Shown: positions 26,479 through 36,124 of the stretch, piece after piece | Layout: the number at the start of each line of letters is the position of its first letter | Position numbering within the stretch: position 1 is the stretch's first letter | Assembly: GCA_944323345.1 (NCBI GenBank) | Contig: CALUSC010000004.1 | Location: forward strand, 1 to 64,000 | Source: an uncultured Bacteroidales bacterium | Lineage (GTDB): Bacteria > Bacteroidota > Bacteroidia > Bacteroidales > UBA932 | Length of the DNA: 64,000 nt | Reading direction: 5' to 3' | The notes under the pieces: generated by a model | Database searches by the model: none | What the model was told of the DNA's origin: nothing | What the model saw: the letters and a program-made list of their open reading frames with translations, nothing else | Made by a program: the position numbers and the translations under genes

Positions 26479-29409
26479 ATGAAGAAGTATTTACTGCTTT
26501 TCTTTTTGATGTCCATCCCTTTTGTCCTGGATGCACAGGTACAGGTGAAGGGAGTCGTGACAGCAAGTGACAATGGCCAGACACTGGTCGGAGTCAGCGT
26601 TATGGAGCAAGGAACGCTGAATGGCGTGGTGACGGATCTCGACGGAAACTATTCCATTGAGGTCAAGAACGCGGATGCAGTCCTTGTCTTTTCCAGTATC
26701 GGTTACAAGACGACTGAAATTACAGTCGGCACCCGGAATGTGATAGACCTGTCAATGGATGTCGACCAGCAGCTGCTGGATGAAGTCGTAGTCATGGGTT
26801 ACAGCTCAAAGACCAGAGGCGAAATCACCAGTGCCGTGACCACAGTCTCTGCAGACAAACTAAAGGATGTCGTAAGTAACAATATCGGAGATATGCTTCA
26901 GGGTAAGGTCGCCGGTGTATCTGTCATAAAAAGCAGCGGCCAGCCGGGTTCGGAGCCTTCGATACGAATCAGGGGAACGTCTTCCATGAATGCCCCGCAG
27001 GAGCCTTTGTATGTGGTCGACGGTATCATCGGAGGTGCTTATGATCCTGATGACGTAGAAAGCATTACCGTCCTGAAGGATGCAGGTTCCACAGGTATGT
27101 ACGGTGCACAGGCGAACGGCGGAGTCATCGTGATTACCACAAAGAGGGCAAAAACCAATGAGACTACCTTTAATTTCAAGGCCAGCATTGGTGTCGCCAC
27201 TCCGGATTTCTCAAGAAACCACAAAATGGACACTCCGCAGCTGTATGCATATTACCGTGAATATTTCCGTGATCCGGAAACCCTTCTCATCGATGACCTT
27301 GCATTCAAGTCTGCCCTGCCGTCATCCATCCTGGATACGAATACTGACTGGAGGGACCTGATTTTCAGGAACGCGCTCGTCCAGAACTATCATTTCTCCG
27401 TATCGGGACGCTCGGAAAAGAATTCGTATTACGCCAGCGTTTCATACTATGACGAACAAGGTACTCTGGAGAAAACGGGTTACAGAAGGATAAACGTCCG
27501 TTCGAACAATACTTACAAGCTGACCAAATGGCTGAACCTGACCAGCAATATCAATATCAACGGACACATGGCCGATACTCCTGACGTGCTGCTGGTCTAT
27601 TACAATGATGTCAATATTCCTTTCGATTCCCCTTATGATGCCGACGGCAATTTCAGACCGTTCAAGTCTTCTACAATATGGGGACAGTATGACGTCAATC
27701 CGATGATCGGTTATTACAGCGACAATCTCGTGAGCAACAACAAAGGCTTCGGCGTCGATTATGACTTTGTCCTGGACATAAGCCTGACTCCTTGGCTCTC
27801 TTTCGTTTCTCAGAACAGGGCTTCTTTAAGTTCGTATGCATCTCACTATCACAGATTCGCGGATGTGGAATACATGTATGCAGGCGACAGTCTCGAAGAG
27901 TCGCAGGAGATATCCTACGGCGGCATTTCCACGAATATGTTCAAGGCCGACCATAAATGGAAGAAGAACTCTATCAGCGGTCTCCTCGGATATGAGGCCC
28001 AGATGTCATGAACTGAAGATGTGTTCGGATCCGGGCAGGGCCTTCCTTACGGACTCGCGGTTCTCAACGTGGTTTCATCCAACAAGCAGGTGTCGGGAAC
28101 CAAGCTCCAGACAGGAATGCAGTCATTCATCGCCCAGGCGAACTACAATTATGACAACCGTTATTTCCTGACAGGCTCCTTCCGTATCGACCAGTCTTCG
28201 ACTTTCAATGCCGACAACAGGACTGCTTATTTTCCGAGCCTTTCCGCCGCCTGGATGATCAGCAACGAAAAGTTCTTCAATGCAGACGCGATTACAAATC
28301 TCAAGCTTAAGGCCAGCTGGGGTATCACCGGTATGAAAGATATCGGATCGTCAAAATACCTCGAAGCATTCGCTTACAGTACCCAGTACAATGGCAATAC
28401 ATCGGCAGTCCCGGTGCAGATGGCGAACCCTGACCTGAAATGGGAACAGACCACACAGTTCAATGCCGGAGTGGAAATCGGATTCCTCGACAGAGTGAAC
28501 CTGGATTTGAACTACTACCGCAATACTACCAATAACCTTCTGGTAAACAGAGACCTTCCACCTTCAGGCGGTTTCGCTACACAGTGGCAGAATCTCGGTT
28601 CCGTACTCAATACGGGTTTTGAGGCTGCGATTAATGTCACACCTGTGGCGACGAAAGATTTCAGATGGGATGTGGATTTCTCGATTTCATACAATTACAA
28701 CGAACTGTTCAATTTCGGAAAAGATGTCGAAATCATCAAATCCAACTATGAAAGCGTATCGCAGATATACCGCGACGGCGTTCCTCTCTATACATGGTAT
28801 CTGAAAGACTATGCGGGAATCGATCCTCAGACGGGAAGAATGCAGTTCCGCGATGAAAACGGCGAGCTGACTTATGATTATTCTTCAGCAAGATTCGTCG
28901 AGGCCGGAACACCGCTTATCCCATGGCAGGGCGGTATTTCCACATATCTGACTTACAAGAACTTCAAGCTGAGTGCCACAGGTAGCTTCGTATGGGGTAA
29001 CTGGCTGTACGGAAGAAGGCGCGCGAGCGACCTCAGTACATTCATCAGCAACTCTCTTGAACCGTCGAATGAAGACAAGATATGGCGTCAGCCTGGTGAT
29101 GAGGCTACTATCGGTCTGCCTTATTATGCTCCGGCCAATATCTATCACACCGGCTCGCTTGTCAGGGGTGATTATTTCAAGCTTAGAAATGTGACCCTGT
29201 CCTATACTCTTCCAAAGAGTGTCATGAAAGACAAGAGCCTTACATTCTCACTGTCTTGCGACAATGTATTCACCGCCACTACAGTATGGGGCGCCGATCC
29301 TGAGACCGGCATGGATGCGAGCGAAGGCATTGCAGGTGAGATCCAGGGGCTGGATTACAGATATCCGAACAAGAGGACTTATATGTTCCAAGTCAATTTC
29401 ACATTCTAA
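26479..29409 (+). pseudogene. SusC/RagA TonB-linked transporter interrupted by one in-frame TGA
   Basis: The first part (26479-28008, 510 codons) holds the signal peptide, carboxypeptidase-regulatory-like domain, TonB-box region (LDEVVVMGYSS), plug (LYVVDGIIGG) and the first barrel strands. A TGA at 28009-28011 follows GLLGYEAQMS, and the same frame continues to 29409 with a complete barrel ending FQVNFTF. Total length would be ~976 aa, normal for SusC. Alignment with the SusC at 46659 is uninterrupted across the stop, so this is one nonsense change with no other decay. Options are a recent null mutation, a sequencing or assembly error, or rare readthrough. TGA is used as an ordinary stop elsewhere (for example 38423-38425), so a changed code is unlikely. 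If real, SusD next door has no full partner unless the second pair substitutes. Confidence 0.85.
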
Positions 29410-29424
29410 AATAGATAAGGTTAT

Positions 29425-30960
29425 ATGAAAAGAATTATATATCTGTTAGTTTCATTGGCCGGAGCCGTCATGCTGCATTCATGCGATCTCGATATTGCAC
29501 CTGCAGACTCTCTTACAGGGGACCAGATGCGTGAATCTCCGACCGGAACCACTGACATAGTGAACGGCTGTTATGCTATTATGAAAGACTGGCCTGGCGA
29601 GAATGACTGGGGTAACAACTGGTATGGCCGTCAGTTCTATCAGATGTCCGATTTTTCTTCCGATGACGTAGTTTACGGACAGTCCACTACGGATGAACTC
29701 AATATGATTTTCCGTTTCGAGGAAAGACATCCGGGTCTGAGCAACGTGACTTCTTTCTGGTCTCAGTCTTACAGGATTATCTACTCGGCCAATGTGGCTA
29801 TAGACGTTCTCAGGGCGATAGAAGCTCCGACTGCGGACGACAACTATCTTCTCGGTGAGGCTCTTTTCCTGAAGTCATTCTCAATGCATTGCCTTGCGAG
29901 ATTTTTCTGCAAGCCATACAAGCCGGAAACGGCAGAATCGCAGAAAGGGCTTATTATCAGAGAAAACAGCGCTGACGGACAGAATAAGGACAGGGCTACA
30001 CTGCAGTATACTTACGATTATATCGAAAGTATGCTTCTCGAAGCCGAGAGCCTCATGCTCGACAATCCTTCATCAAGGTCTTCGGACAGATCCCTGGCAT
30101 CGGTAGCTGCCGTCCAGGCTTTGCTTTCCAGAGTGTATCTTTATATGCACAGATGGGATGATTGCGTGACTTATTCCACCAAGGTGATAGAAAACTCGAA
30201 TTACAAACTGGAAGACGCCACTTCTTTCCCTACTTACTTTACTGAAACCTACAACAGGCAGGAAACCATCTGGTGCCTGAAAATGTTGCCGGAAGATGAC
30301 AAGGAATCCGCCGCAGTGGCATCCATGATCTACAAGGCTGACGGCTGCTGGGGAGAGGAAGGATACAGCGATTCTCTTCTGGAAGATATGGGACAAGGTA
30401 CATCTCTCGAAAATGATGATGCACGCTGGTCATTCGTATGCGAGGTCAATCCGAAGAACGGCCTGAATCTCTATCCTTGTTCAAAGGCTTCGAACCAGGA
30501 CGGCAAGCCGACTCTGTTCTCGCCTCCGTTCCTCCGCCTTTCCGAGATGTATTTCAACCGCGCGGAGGCGCTGGCTCATGACAACGGGTCTCAGACAGAC
30601 ATCCTTGATGACATCAACGAAGTGAGAAGGCACCGTATGACCGCCAATGTGGAAGACCATCTGTATACGGCCCAGGATATTCCTGCCGGAGGCATTCTCG
30701 ACCTCATCCTGAAAGAGAAGAGGGTAGAGTTCTCTTTCGAAGGCCACAGATTTTTCGACCTGGTGCGCAATGACAAGGATATAATCAGGGACTACTGGGG
30801 TTATCATACGAATTATACGGTCGGTACGTCTACTACTGCAAAGCCGGACCTCTCTCTTGAAGGTGTGACTACCAAGTATGATTATGACAGACTCGTATTC
30901 CCTATTCCTACCCAGGAAATCAACAATAACCCTGAGTGCAAACAGAACGCTGGATATTAA
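29425..30960 (+). CDS. RagB/SusD family lipoprotein of PUL block A
   Basis: 511 aa. The signal ends LHSC followed by DLDIAPADS, the typical SusD start. Family blocks include GEALFLKSFSMHCLARFF, LLSRVYLYMHRWDD, a FNRAEALAHDNG helix and the C-terminal KRVEFSFEGHRFFDLVR with PIPTQEINNNP. It should cap the SusC encoded 15 bp upstream and bind the glycan. The frame is intact even though the SusC partner carries a premature stop, which argues that the stop is recent or an artefact. Confidence 0.95.
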   Translation: MKRIIYLLVSLAGAVMLHSCDLDIAPADSLTGDQMRESPTGTTDIVNGCYAIMKDWPGENDWGNNWYGRQFYQMSDFSSDDVVYGQSTTDELNMIFRFEERHPGLSNVTSFWSQSYRIIYSANVAIDVLRAIEAPTADDNYLLGEALFLKSFSMHCLARFFCKPYKPETAESQKGLIIRENSADGQNKDRATLQYTYDYIESMLLEAESLMLDNPSSRSSDRSLASVAAVQALLSRVYLYMHRWDDCVTYSTKVIENSNYKLEDATSFPTYFTETYNRQETIWCLKMLPEDDKESAAVASMIYKADGCWGEEGYSDSLLEDMGQGTSLENDDARWSFVCEVNPKNGLNLYPCSKASNQDGKPTLFSPPFLRLSEMYFNRAEALAHDNGSQTDILDDINEVRRHRMTANVEDHLYTAQDIPAGGILDLILKEKRVEFSFEGHRFFDLVRNDKDIIRDYWGYHTNYTVGTSTTAKPDLSLEGVTTKYDYDRLVFPIPTQEINNNPECKQNAGY

Positions 30961-30976
30961 TTAACGGAAAATCATC

Positions 30977-31858
30977 ATGAAAACAATATACAAGACAGTT
31001 TCCATATTGGCCATGGTTCTCTTCGCCCTGACATCCTGTGTCCACAAGGGTGATCTGGATATAGAACCGGTGCCTGATATCGCTTTCGACTATACAAGCA
31101 AGGGCCTGACGCTGACTTTCACGTCACAGGTCGAAGGAACGACCGATATATCCTGGAATATAATAGGCCAGGACGGCGCGACCGGTACGGGCGAGACGTT
31201 TACTTACACATTCCCTAAACCTGGCAACTATTGGGTCCAGATGACGGGTACATACGGAGGCAGGGAACAGGTATTTTCAGGAAAGATACTTGTCGCCAAA
31301 CCTTCTGTCGTGAAAATGGATGACGACTCGTTCACAGACTGGGACAATGTAAATTATGCGGACTTCATGCTTGTCGCTACCGCTGCCGAAGGAGGCGCGA
31401 ATGTAGGTTCCGGCAAGATAGACTATGATGCCAATTATATTTATTTCTATCTCGATGTGGCTACTACGCTTCCTAAGGCTACGGCCGATCAGATGATCCT
31501 GACCATGAGCATAGATGCTGACAATGATGCAGCTACAGGTCTGGCAAACGGAAGCATGGGCGTAGAGTGGCTGCTGGAAGGTAACTTCTGGTCCGGCGGC
31601 TGGGCCAGCTGGTATGACAGCTCTTCCGGAGAAAATGTCGAAGACCCTGCAAAGGCGGAGTCTTATGTCCAGGGAACATATCTGGCGGAAAATGACAGGA
31701 TGCAGCTGGAATTTGCCATGTCAAGAAAAGACTTCGACATGACAGGTTCGTCGATTACCATGTCCATGAAATTCTATAATGAAGACTGGAGTAACGCCAT
31801 TATGATTTCATGCGACGGCAAGGAAGCTTTCCCGGTAGCAATGGATAAAACCGAATAA
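30977..31858 (+). CDS. PKD-like/DOMON-like surface lipoprotein (SusE/F position)
   Basis: 293 aa. The signal peptide ends LTSC and the mature start has several acidic residues. Residues ~35-110 look like a PKD/Ig-like fold (FTYTFPKPGNYWVQMTGTY), and residues ~115-290 resemble a DOMON/CBM9-type sugar-binding sandwich (DDDSFTDWDNV, then IYFYLDVAT and MSIDADNDAATG). It follows SusD by 16 bp, in the place of SusE/SusF glycan-binding proteins. A similar lipoprotein is in the same place after the second SusCD pair (51462-52235). Carbohydrate binding is inferred; I recognise the folds only at motif level. Confidence 0.7.
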   Translation: MKTIYKTVSILAMVLFALTSCVHKGDLDIEPVPDIAFDYTSKGLTLTFTSQVEGTTDISWNIIGQDGATGTGETFTYTFPKPGNYWVQMTGTYGGREQVFSGKILVAKPSVVKMDDDSFTDWDNVNYADFMLVATAAEGGANVGSGKIDYDANYIYFYLDVATTLPKATADQMILTMSIDADNDAATGLANGSMGVEWLLEGNFWSGGWASWYDSSSGENVEDPAKAESYVQGTYLAENDRMQLEFAMSRKDFDMTGSSITMSMKFYNEDWSNAIMISCDGKEAFPVAMDKTE

Positions 31859-31869
31859 AACATATTCTT

Positions 31870-32967
31870 ATGAAAATTAAAGGAATATCTGTTGCGTTAA
31901 TTATGGTATCAGCCTTAGTCTCCTGTTCGCAAGGACAGGAGGCCGGAGGCTTTGCCGATGAACTGAAGCTGAAAGATTATCAGCCGGTTTCCGTATTCAA
32001 ATTGCCTGAGCATCATCCTCATCAGGCAAAGTTCTCCTGCATCGATATTCATTCCCATCCTTACGAGAGTGATGCCGAAGCCATAAAGGCATGGGCTGAA
32101 AGGCTGGATGCCAACAATATAGAAAAAGTTGTCATCCTGACATACGCTCATGGCGATGAATTCGACCGTCTTTACGATTTGTATACCGGGATTTCAGACA
32201 AGTTCGAACTCTGGTGCGGTTTCGATCTGGACAGTTTCGGGCAGCCTGATTTCGGGCAGAAAGCGGTGGCCGAACTTGAAAGATGCTATAAGAAAGGTGC
32301 AAAAGGTGTCGGCGAGCTCGGTGACAAGGGGCTCGGAGAGTCGTATTGCCTCAGGACTCCTGACGGCACGAAAACGGCGACGGCCCATATAAACGACCCT
32401 TGCTTCGATGCCCTTCTGGAAAAATGCGGCGAACTTGGCATGCCGATAAATATCCACATAGGGGATCCGGTCTGGATGTATGAGGAATTGGATGAGCACA
32501 ATGACGGGTATATGAATGCAGCCGAGTGGAAAATCGACATGTCGGTTCCCGGAATTCTCGGTCTGTATGAATTGTGCGCCACACTGGAAGAGGCCTGTGC
32601 CAAGCATCCGAATACCACATTCATAGCATGTCATTTCATAAATCTGTCCCACGATTACGAATATCTTGCAGGTGTCCTGGACAGGCATCCGAATCTGTAT
32701 CTCGACAATGCCGCCCGTCATCAGGAAACAGCCGCCACTCCGCGCGCCACGAAGAAATTCTATGAGAAATATCAGGACAGGATCCTTTTCGGAACGGACA
32801 ATGATCCGAGCCAGGCCATGTACGATATGCAGTGGCGTATCATGGAGACTGATGACGAACATTTTTATGGCGAGTCCTACCATTGGCCGCTTCACGGCCT
32901 CGATCTCGGCGATGATATACTGAAAAAGGTATATCACGACAATGCATTGAAATTATTATCACGTTAA
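31870..32967 (+). CDS. Lipoprotein amidohydrolase-superfamily (Amidohydro_2-like) enzyme 1
   Basis: 365 aa. A lipoprotein signal ends LVSC. The metal-dependent TIM barrel shows CIDIHSHP (HxH, about residue 59), NIHIGDPVW, ACHFINLSH and FGTDND, matching the metal ligands of the amidohydrolase_2 group. The family hydrolyses or decarboxylates small rings, lactones or amides; most members are cytoplasmic, so a lipid-anchored, PUL-encoded copy is unusual. A lactonase or amidase acting on a sugar derivative would fit, but the substrate is unknown. The paralog at 45348-46517 shares the order of all motifs. It lies 11 bp after the binding-protein gene in the same operon. Confidence 0.8.
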   Translation: MKIKGISVALIMVSALVSCSQGQEAGGFADELKLKDYQPVSVFKLPEHHPHQAKFSCIDIHSHPYESDAEAIKAWAERLDANNIEKVVILTYAHGDEFDRLYDLYTGISDKFELWCGFDLDSFGQPDFGQKAVAELERCYKKGAKGVGELGDKGLGESYCLRTPDGTKTATAHINDPCFDALLEKCGELGMPINIHIGDPVWMYEELDEHNDGYMNAAEWKIDMSVPGILGLYELCATLEEACAKHPNTTFIACHFINLSHDYEYLAGVLDRHPNLYLDNAARHQETAATPRATKKFYEKYQDRILFGTDNDPSQAMYDMQWRIMETDDEHFYGESYHWPLHGLDLGDDILKKVYHDNALKLLSR

Positions 32968-32978
32968 ACTCCCCGAGT

Positions 32979-34541
32979 ATGAAAAGACGAGAATTCCTGA
33001 AAACGAGCGTATTGGCCGGCGCTGCGTTAGGGCTGTCGCCTACTCTTGTGTCCTGGGTCCCGTCCCATAACTGGGACAAATATGACTTCGGTTCCGGGCC
33101 GAAACCTGAAGACAGGCTTTATCAGGGGCCTTTCCCGCAATATGCTCCTGAAGATTTCTTCGGAGGCTCGGTGGTGCAGTACACTACACCGGGAAAACAG
33201 CTCGTGAACTGTTTCGGAATGGGACTGACATCCTACATAGCCGGCGATCTCGGTGCTCCGAATATCCCGGGTAAGACTCTGGAACAGGCCATAGACGAGC
33301 TGTTCAGCTTCCCGTTGGCTACGAAAGTCTATATCCGTCCCAACTGGAGGCATATCCAGAAGACTGCAGGACGTCTGGATTTCGATGACTACTGGAATAT
33401 CACCATGGAAAAGGCGGCGAAGTACGGCAAGCGTGTGGGATTCCGTATCATGGTGAACAATCCTGACATTCTCGAAAACGCACTTCCTGATTTCGTGGCT
33501 GACAAAGTCCCTATGCGAAAGCTCAAAGGCGAGTGGAAGGGAGACCCGTCCATTCCGCGCTATCAGCATGAACATCTCCAGCCTGACTATGACAATCCTT
33601 ATTTCCTCGGATACTTCGAGGAAATGCAGCAGATGCTGGCTGAAAAGTACAACGGCAGCGACCTCATAGAATACATGGATACCAACATGTACGGTTTCTG
33701 GGGCGAGGGCCATACGTGGCCGTACGACGGAAATCTTTTTTCCAGCAACCATCAGGCGGAAAAGACTTTCCTGAAGATATACGATATCCAGAACAGGTGC
33801 TGGGACAAGGTTCCGCTTCTGACCAATACGCAGCCGGATTTCAGCCGTGTCGGCAATTCCGCTGTCCTCGACCGGGCGGTGCGTGATCACAACTGGCTCA
33901 GGACAGATACTATCTTCATCGAGAATGAACAGATAGAGGCGTTGAGCAACCGTCCTGCCTGGTGCGCTGCGGCCGTTGAATGCGGCATGTCTAACGGAAA
34001 GGAAGAGACCATGGAGTACGACAATGCGGGGATACCTCGTAACGAAGCCATTATTTCCCACGTCAAGGATGTGGGGGCGAATTACTTCTCTCTCTGGAAC
34101 TGGCATGACATAAATGCCGACAATCTTTATCGTTACTATGAGAAATTCCCTGACGGACTCAACGACCTGGCCTCATGCATAGGCTTCCGCGTCCGTCCGT
34201 CATGGATATGGCACTCCAACGACAAGGACGGCAACAGCAACCTGATATTCGGCATGGTCAACGACGGAATAGCATGCGTGCCGGGAATCCTGCGTCTGAC
34301 ACTGTTCACGGACGACGGTTCCGTAAACATCAGCGGGTGCCTGGATGCAGGCTATCCTATGACGCGCGGCGTGCGGCAGGCCATGATGACTCTCCCTGCC
34401 GGAGTGGACTGGAACTCCGGTGCACTGAAGCTGAAGGCGGAACTGGAGGTGAAAGGTGTGCGCTATCCTGTGCCGTTCACCATCGCCCAGAAGCTGAACC
34501 CCGACGGGTCTTTGACTATCAAGAGAAATATTAACGATTAA
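32979..34541 (+). CDS. Tat-signal TIM-barrel-like protein, putative glycoside hydrolase (copy 1)
   Basis: 520 aa. It begins with a twin-arginine motif, RREFLK, and a hydrophobic stretch, so it is probably exported folded through Tat. The body looks like an (alpha/beta)8 barrel: YIRPNWRHIQ, KRVGFRIMVNN, and NMYGFWGEGHTWPYDG, whose Glu sits where clan GH-A-like enzymes have an acid/base. After the barrel, from about residue 395, a beta-sandwich starts at IGFRVRPSWIW. The same order (barrel, WGE motif, then LGYR-type beta domain) is seen in the DUF4874/DUF4832-like proteins of this locus, so they may be distant relatives. I do not recognise a named family. The next gene is a tandem copy with an almost identical 3' end. 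Confidence 0.65.
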   Translation: MKRREFLKTSVLAGAALGLSPTLVSWVPSHNWDKYDFGSGPKPEDRLYQGPFPQYAPEDFFGGSVVQYTTPGKQLVNCFGMGLTSYIAGDLGAPNIPGKTLEQAIDELFSFPLATKVYIRPNWRHIQKTAGRLDFDDYWNITMEKAAKYGKRVGFRIMVNNPDILENALPDFVADKVPMRKLKGEWKGDPSIPRYQHEHLQPDYDNPYFLGYFEEMQQMLAEKYNGSDLIEYMDTNMYGFWGEGHTWPYDGNLFSSNHQAEKTFLKIYDIQNRCWDKVPLLTNTQPDFSRVGNSAVLDRAVRDHNWLRTDTIFIENEQIEALSNRPAWCAAAVECGMSNGKEETMEYDNAGIPRNEAIISHVKDVGANYFSLWNWHDINADNLYRYYEKFPDGLNDLASCIGFRVRPSWIWHSNDKDGNSNLIFGMVNDGIACVPGILRLTLFTDDGSVNISGCLDAGYPMTRGVRQAMMTLPAGVDWNSGALKLKAELEVKGVRYPVPFTIAQKLNPDGSLTIKRNIND

Positions 34542-34551
34542 CATACCGGCT

Positions 34552-36111
34552 ATGGACAGACGAACTTTTCTGAAAACAGGTATGATTTCAGGTGCGGCCA
34601 TAATGGCTGCACCTGCATTATCGGCTTGGGTGCCGATCCATAATTGGGACAAATACGATTTCGGTCCCGGACCTAAACCGGAGGACAGACTCTATCAGGG
34701 GCCTTTCCCTCAATATGCTCCGGAAGATTTCTTCGGAGGCTCGGTAGTGCAGTATACGACTCCCGGCAAGCAGCATGTAAACTGCTTCGGGATGGGACTG
34801 ACGACTTATATTTCAGGCGACTATGGCGCACCGTCAGTGCCTGGGGAATCTTTGGAAACGACCATCGACAAACTGTTCCGTTTCCCTCTCGGAACCAAGA
34901 TCCATATCCGTCCCAACTGGCGGCATATCCAGAAACATGCTGGCCGTCTGGAGTTCGATGATTACTGGAAAATTACCATGGACAAGGCGGCGGAATACGG
35001 GAAAAGGGTATGTTTCCGCATAATGCTGAATAATCCTGACACCCTTGAAAACGCCCTGCCCGATTTCGTCCTGGAAAAGGTCCCTATGCGGCGTCTGAAA
35101 GGCGAATGGAAGGGAGACCCTACCCAGCCGCGCTTCCAGCATGAACACCTCCAGCCTGAATACAACGACTATCTGATAGGGTATTTCGAGGAAATGCAGC
35201 ATCTTCTCGCCGATATGTATAACGGCAGCCCTCTTATCGAATTCGTCGATACGAATATGTACGGTTTCTGGGGCGAGGGCCACACATGGCCGTATGACGG
35301 ACACAATTTCCCGTCACGCAAGGCTGCGGAAGACACATTCCTGAAGATTTACGATATCCAGCAGAACGCATGGACCAAGGTTCCGCTCGTGACGAACGTG
35401 CAGCCGGACTATAGCAGGGTCTGCAATTCCGCCGTTGTCGACCGTTCCATGAGAGATCATAACTGGATACGCCGGGATACTATTTTCGTGGATAATGAAA
35501 GTATCGATGCCATGAGCAACCGTCCGCCTTGGTGTGCGGCGTTCGTGGAATGCGCCATGACCAGGGGAAGGCTTGACAATCTTGTATATGACGATGCTGG
35601 CATCCCTCAGAACGAGGCTATAATCTACCATGCCAAGGATGTAGGTGCGAACTATTATTCCCTCTGGAGTTTTCACAGTATCTGTGCCGAGAACCTTGAG
35701 GCATATTACGCAAAATTCCCTGACGCTCTTAATGACCTGGCCTCATGCATAGGCTTCCGCGTCCGTCCGTCATGGATATGGCACTCCAACGACAAGGACG
35801 GCAACAGCAACCTGATATTCGGCATGGTCAACGACGGAATAGCATGCGTGCCGGGAATCCTGCGTCTGACACTGTTCACGGACGACGGTTCCGTAAACAT
35901 CAGCGGGTGCCTGGATGCAGGCTATCCTATGACACGCGGCGTGCGGCAGGCCATGATGACTCTCCCTGCCGGAGTGGACTGGAATTCCGGCGCACTGAAG
36001 CTGAAGGCGGAACTGGAGGTGAAAGGTGTGCGTTATCCTGTACCGTTCACCATCGCCCAGAAGCTGAACCCTGACGGGTCACTTACCATAAAGCAGAATA
36101 TAAACGGCTGA
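34552..36111 (+). CDS. Tat-signal TIM-barrel-like protein, putative glycoside hydrolase (copy 2)
   Basis: 519 aa, a tandem paralog of the preceding gene, 10 bp after its stop. It has its own twin-arginine signal (DRRTFLK) and the same blocks: HIRPNWRHIQ, FRIMLNNPD, NMYGFWGEGHTWPYDG, NRPPWCAAFVE and the C-terminal beta-sandwich. The N-terminal ~390 residues have clearly diverged from copy 1. The final ~125 residues are essentially identical, and 35734-35933 matches 34164-34363 base for base. That mosaic pattern indicates gene conversion between the copies. Function is presumed to be glycan cleavage or modification on the basis of the WGE motif, barrel-like pattern and PUL context. Confidence 0.65.
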   Translation: MDRRTFLKTGMISGAAIMAAPALSAWVPIHNWDKYDFGPGPKPEDRLYQGPFPQYAPEDFFGGSVVQYTTPGKQHVNCFGMGLTTYISGDYGAPSVPGESLETTIDKLFRFPLGTKIHIRPNWRHIQKHAGRLEFDDYWKITMDKAAEYGKRVCFRIMLNNPDTLENALPDFVLEKVPMRRLKGEWKGDPTQPRFQHEHLQPEYNDYLIGYFEEMQHLLADMYNGSPLIEFVDTNMYGFWGEGHTWPYDGHNFPSRKAAEDTFLKIYDIQQNAWTKVPLVTNVQPDYSRVCNSAVVDRSMRDHNWIRRDTIFVDNESIDAMSNRPPWCAAFVECAMTRGRLDNLVYDDAGIPQNEAIIYHAKDVGANYYSLWSFHSICAENLEAYYAKFPDALNDLASCIGFRVRPSWIWHSNDKDGNSNLIFGMVNDGIACVPGILRLTLFTDDGSVNISGCLDAGYPMTRGVRQAMMTLPAGVDWNSGALKLKAELEVKGVRYPVPFTIAQKLNPDGSLTIKQNING

Positions 36112-36124
36112 TATTAAAACTGTC

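Noticed and set aside
28009-28011. Recoding of TGA as an amino acid genome-wide
   Set aside because: TGA ends ordinary genes here (for example the deacetylase-like gene at 38423-38425 and rdgB at 14885-14887), so a changed genetic code is not supported.
33027-34106. Minus-strand open frame (359 codons)
   Set aside because: Shadow of the first Tat-signal barrel gene; the coding strand has conserved motifs and a conserved paralog.
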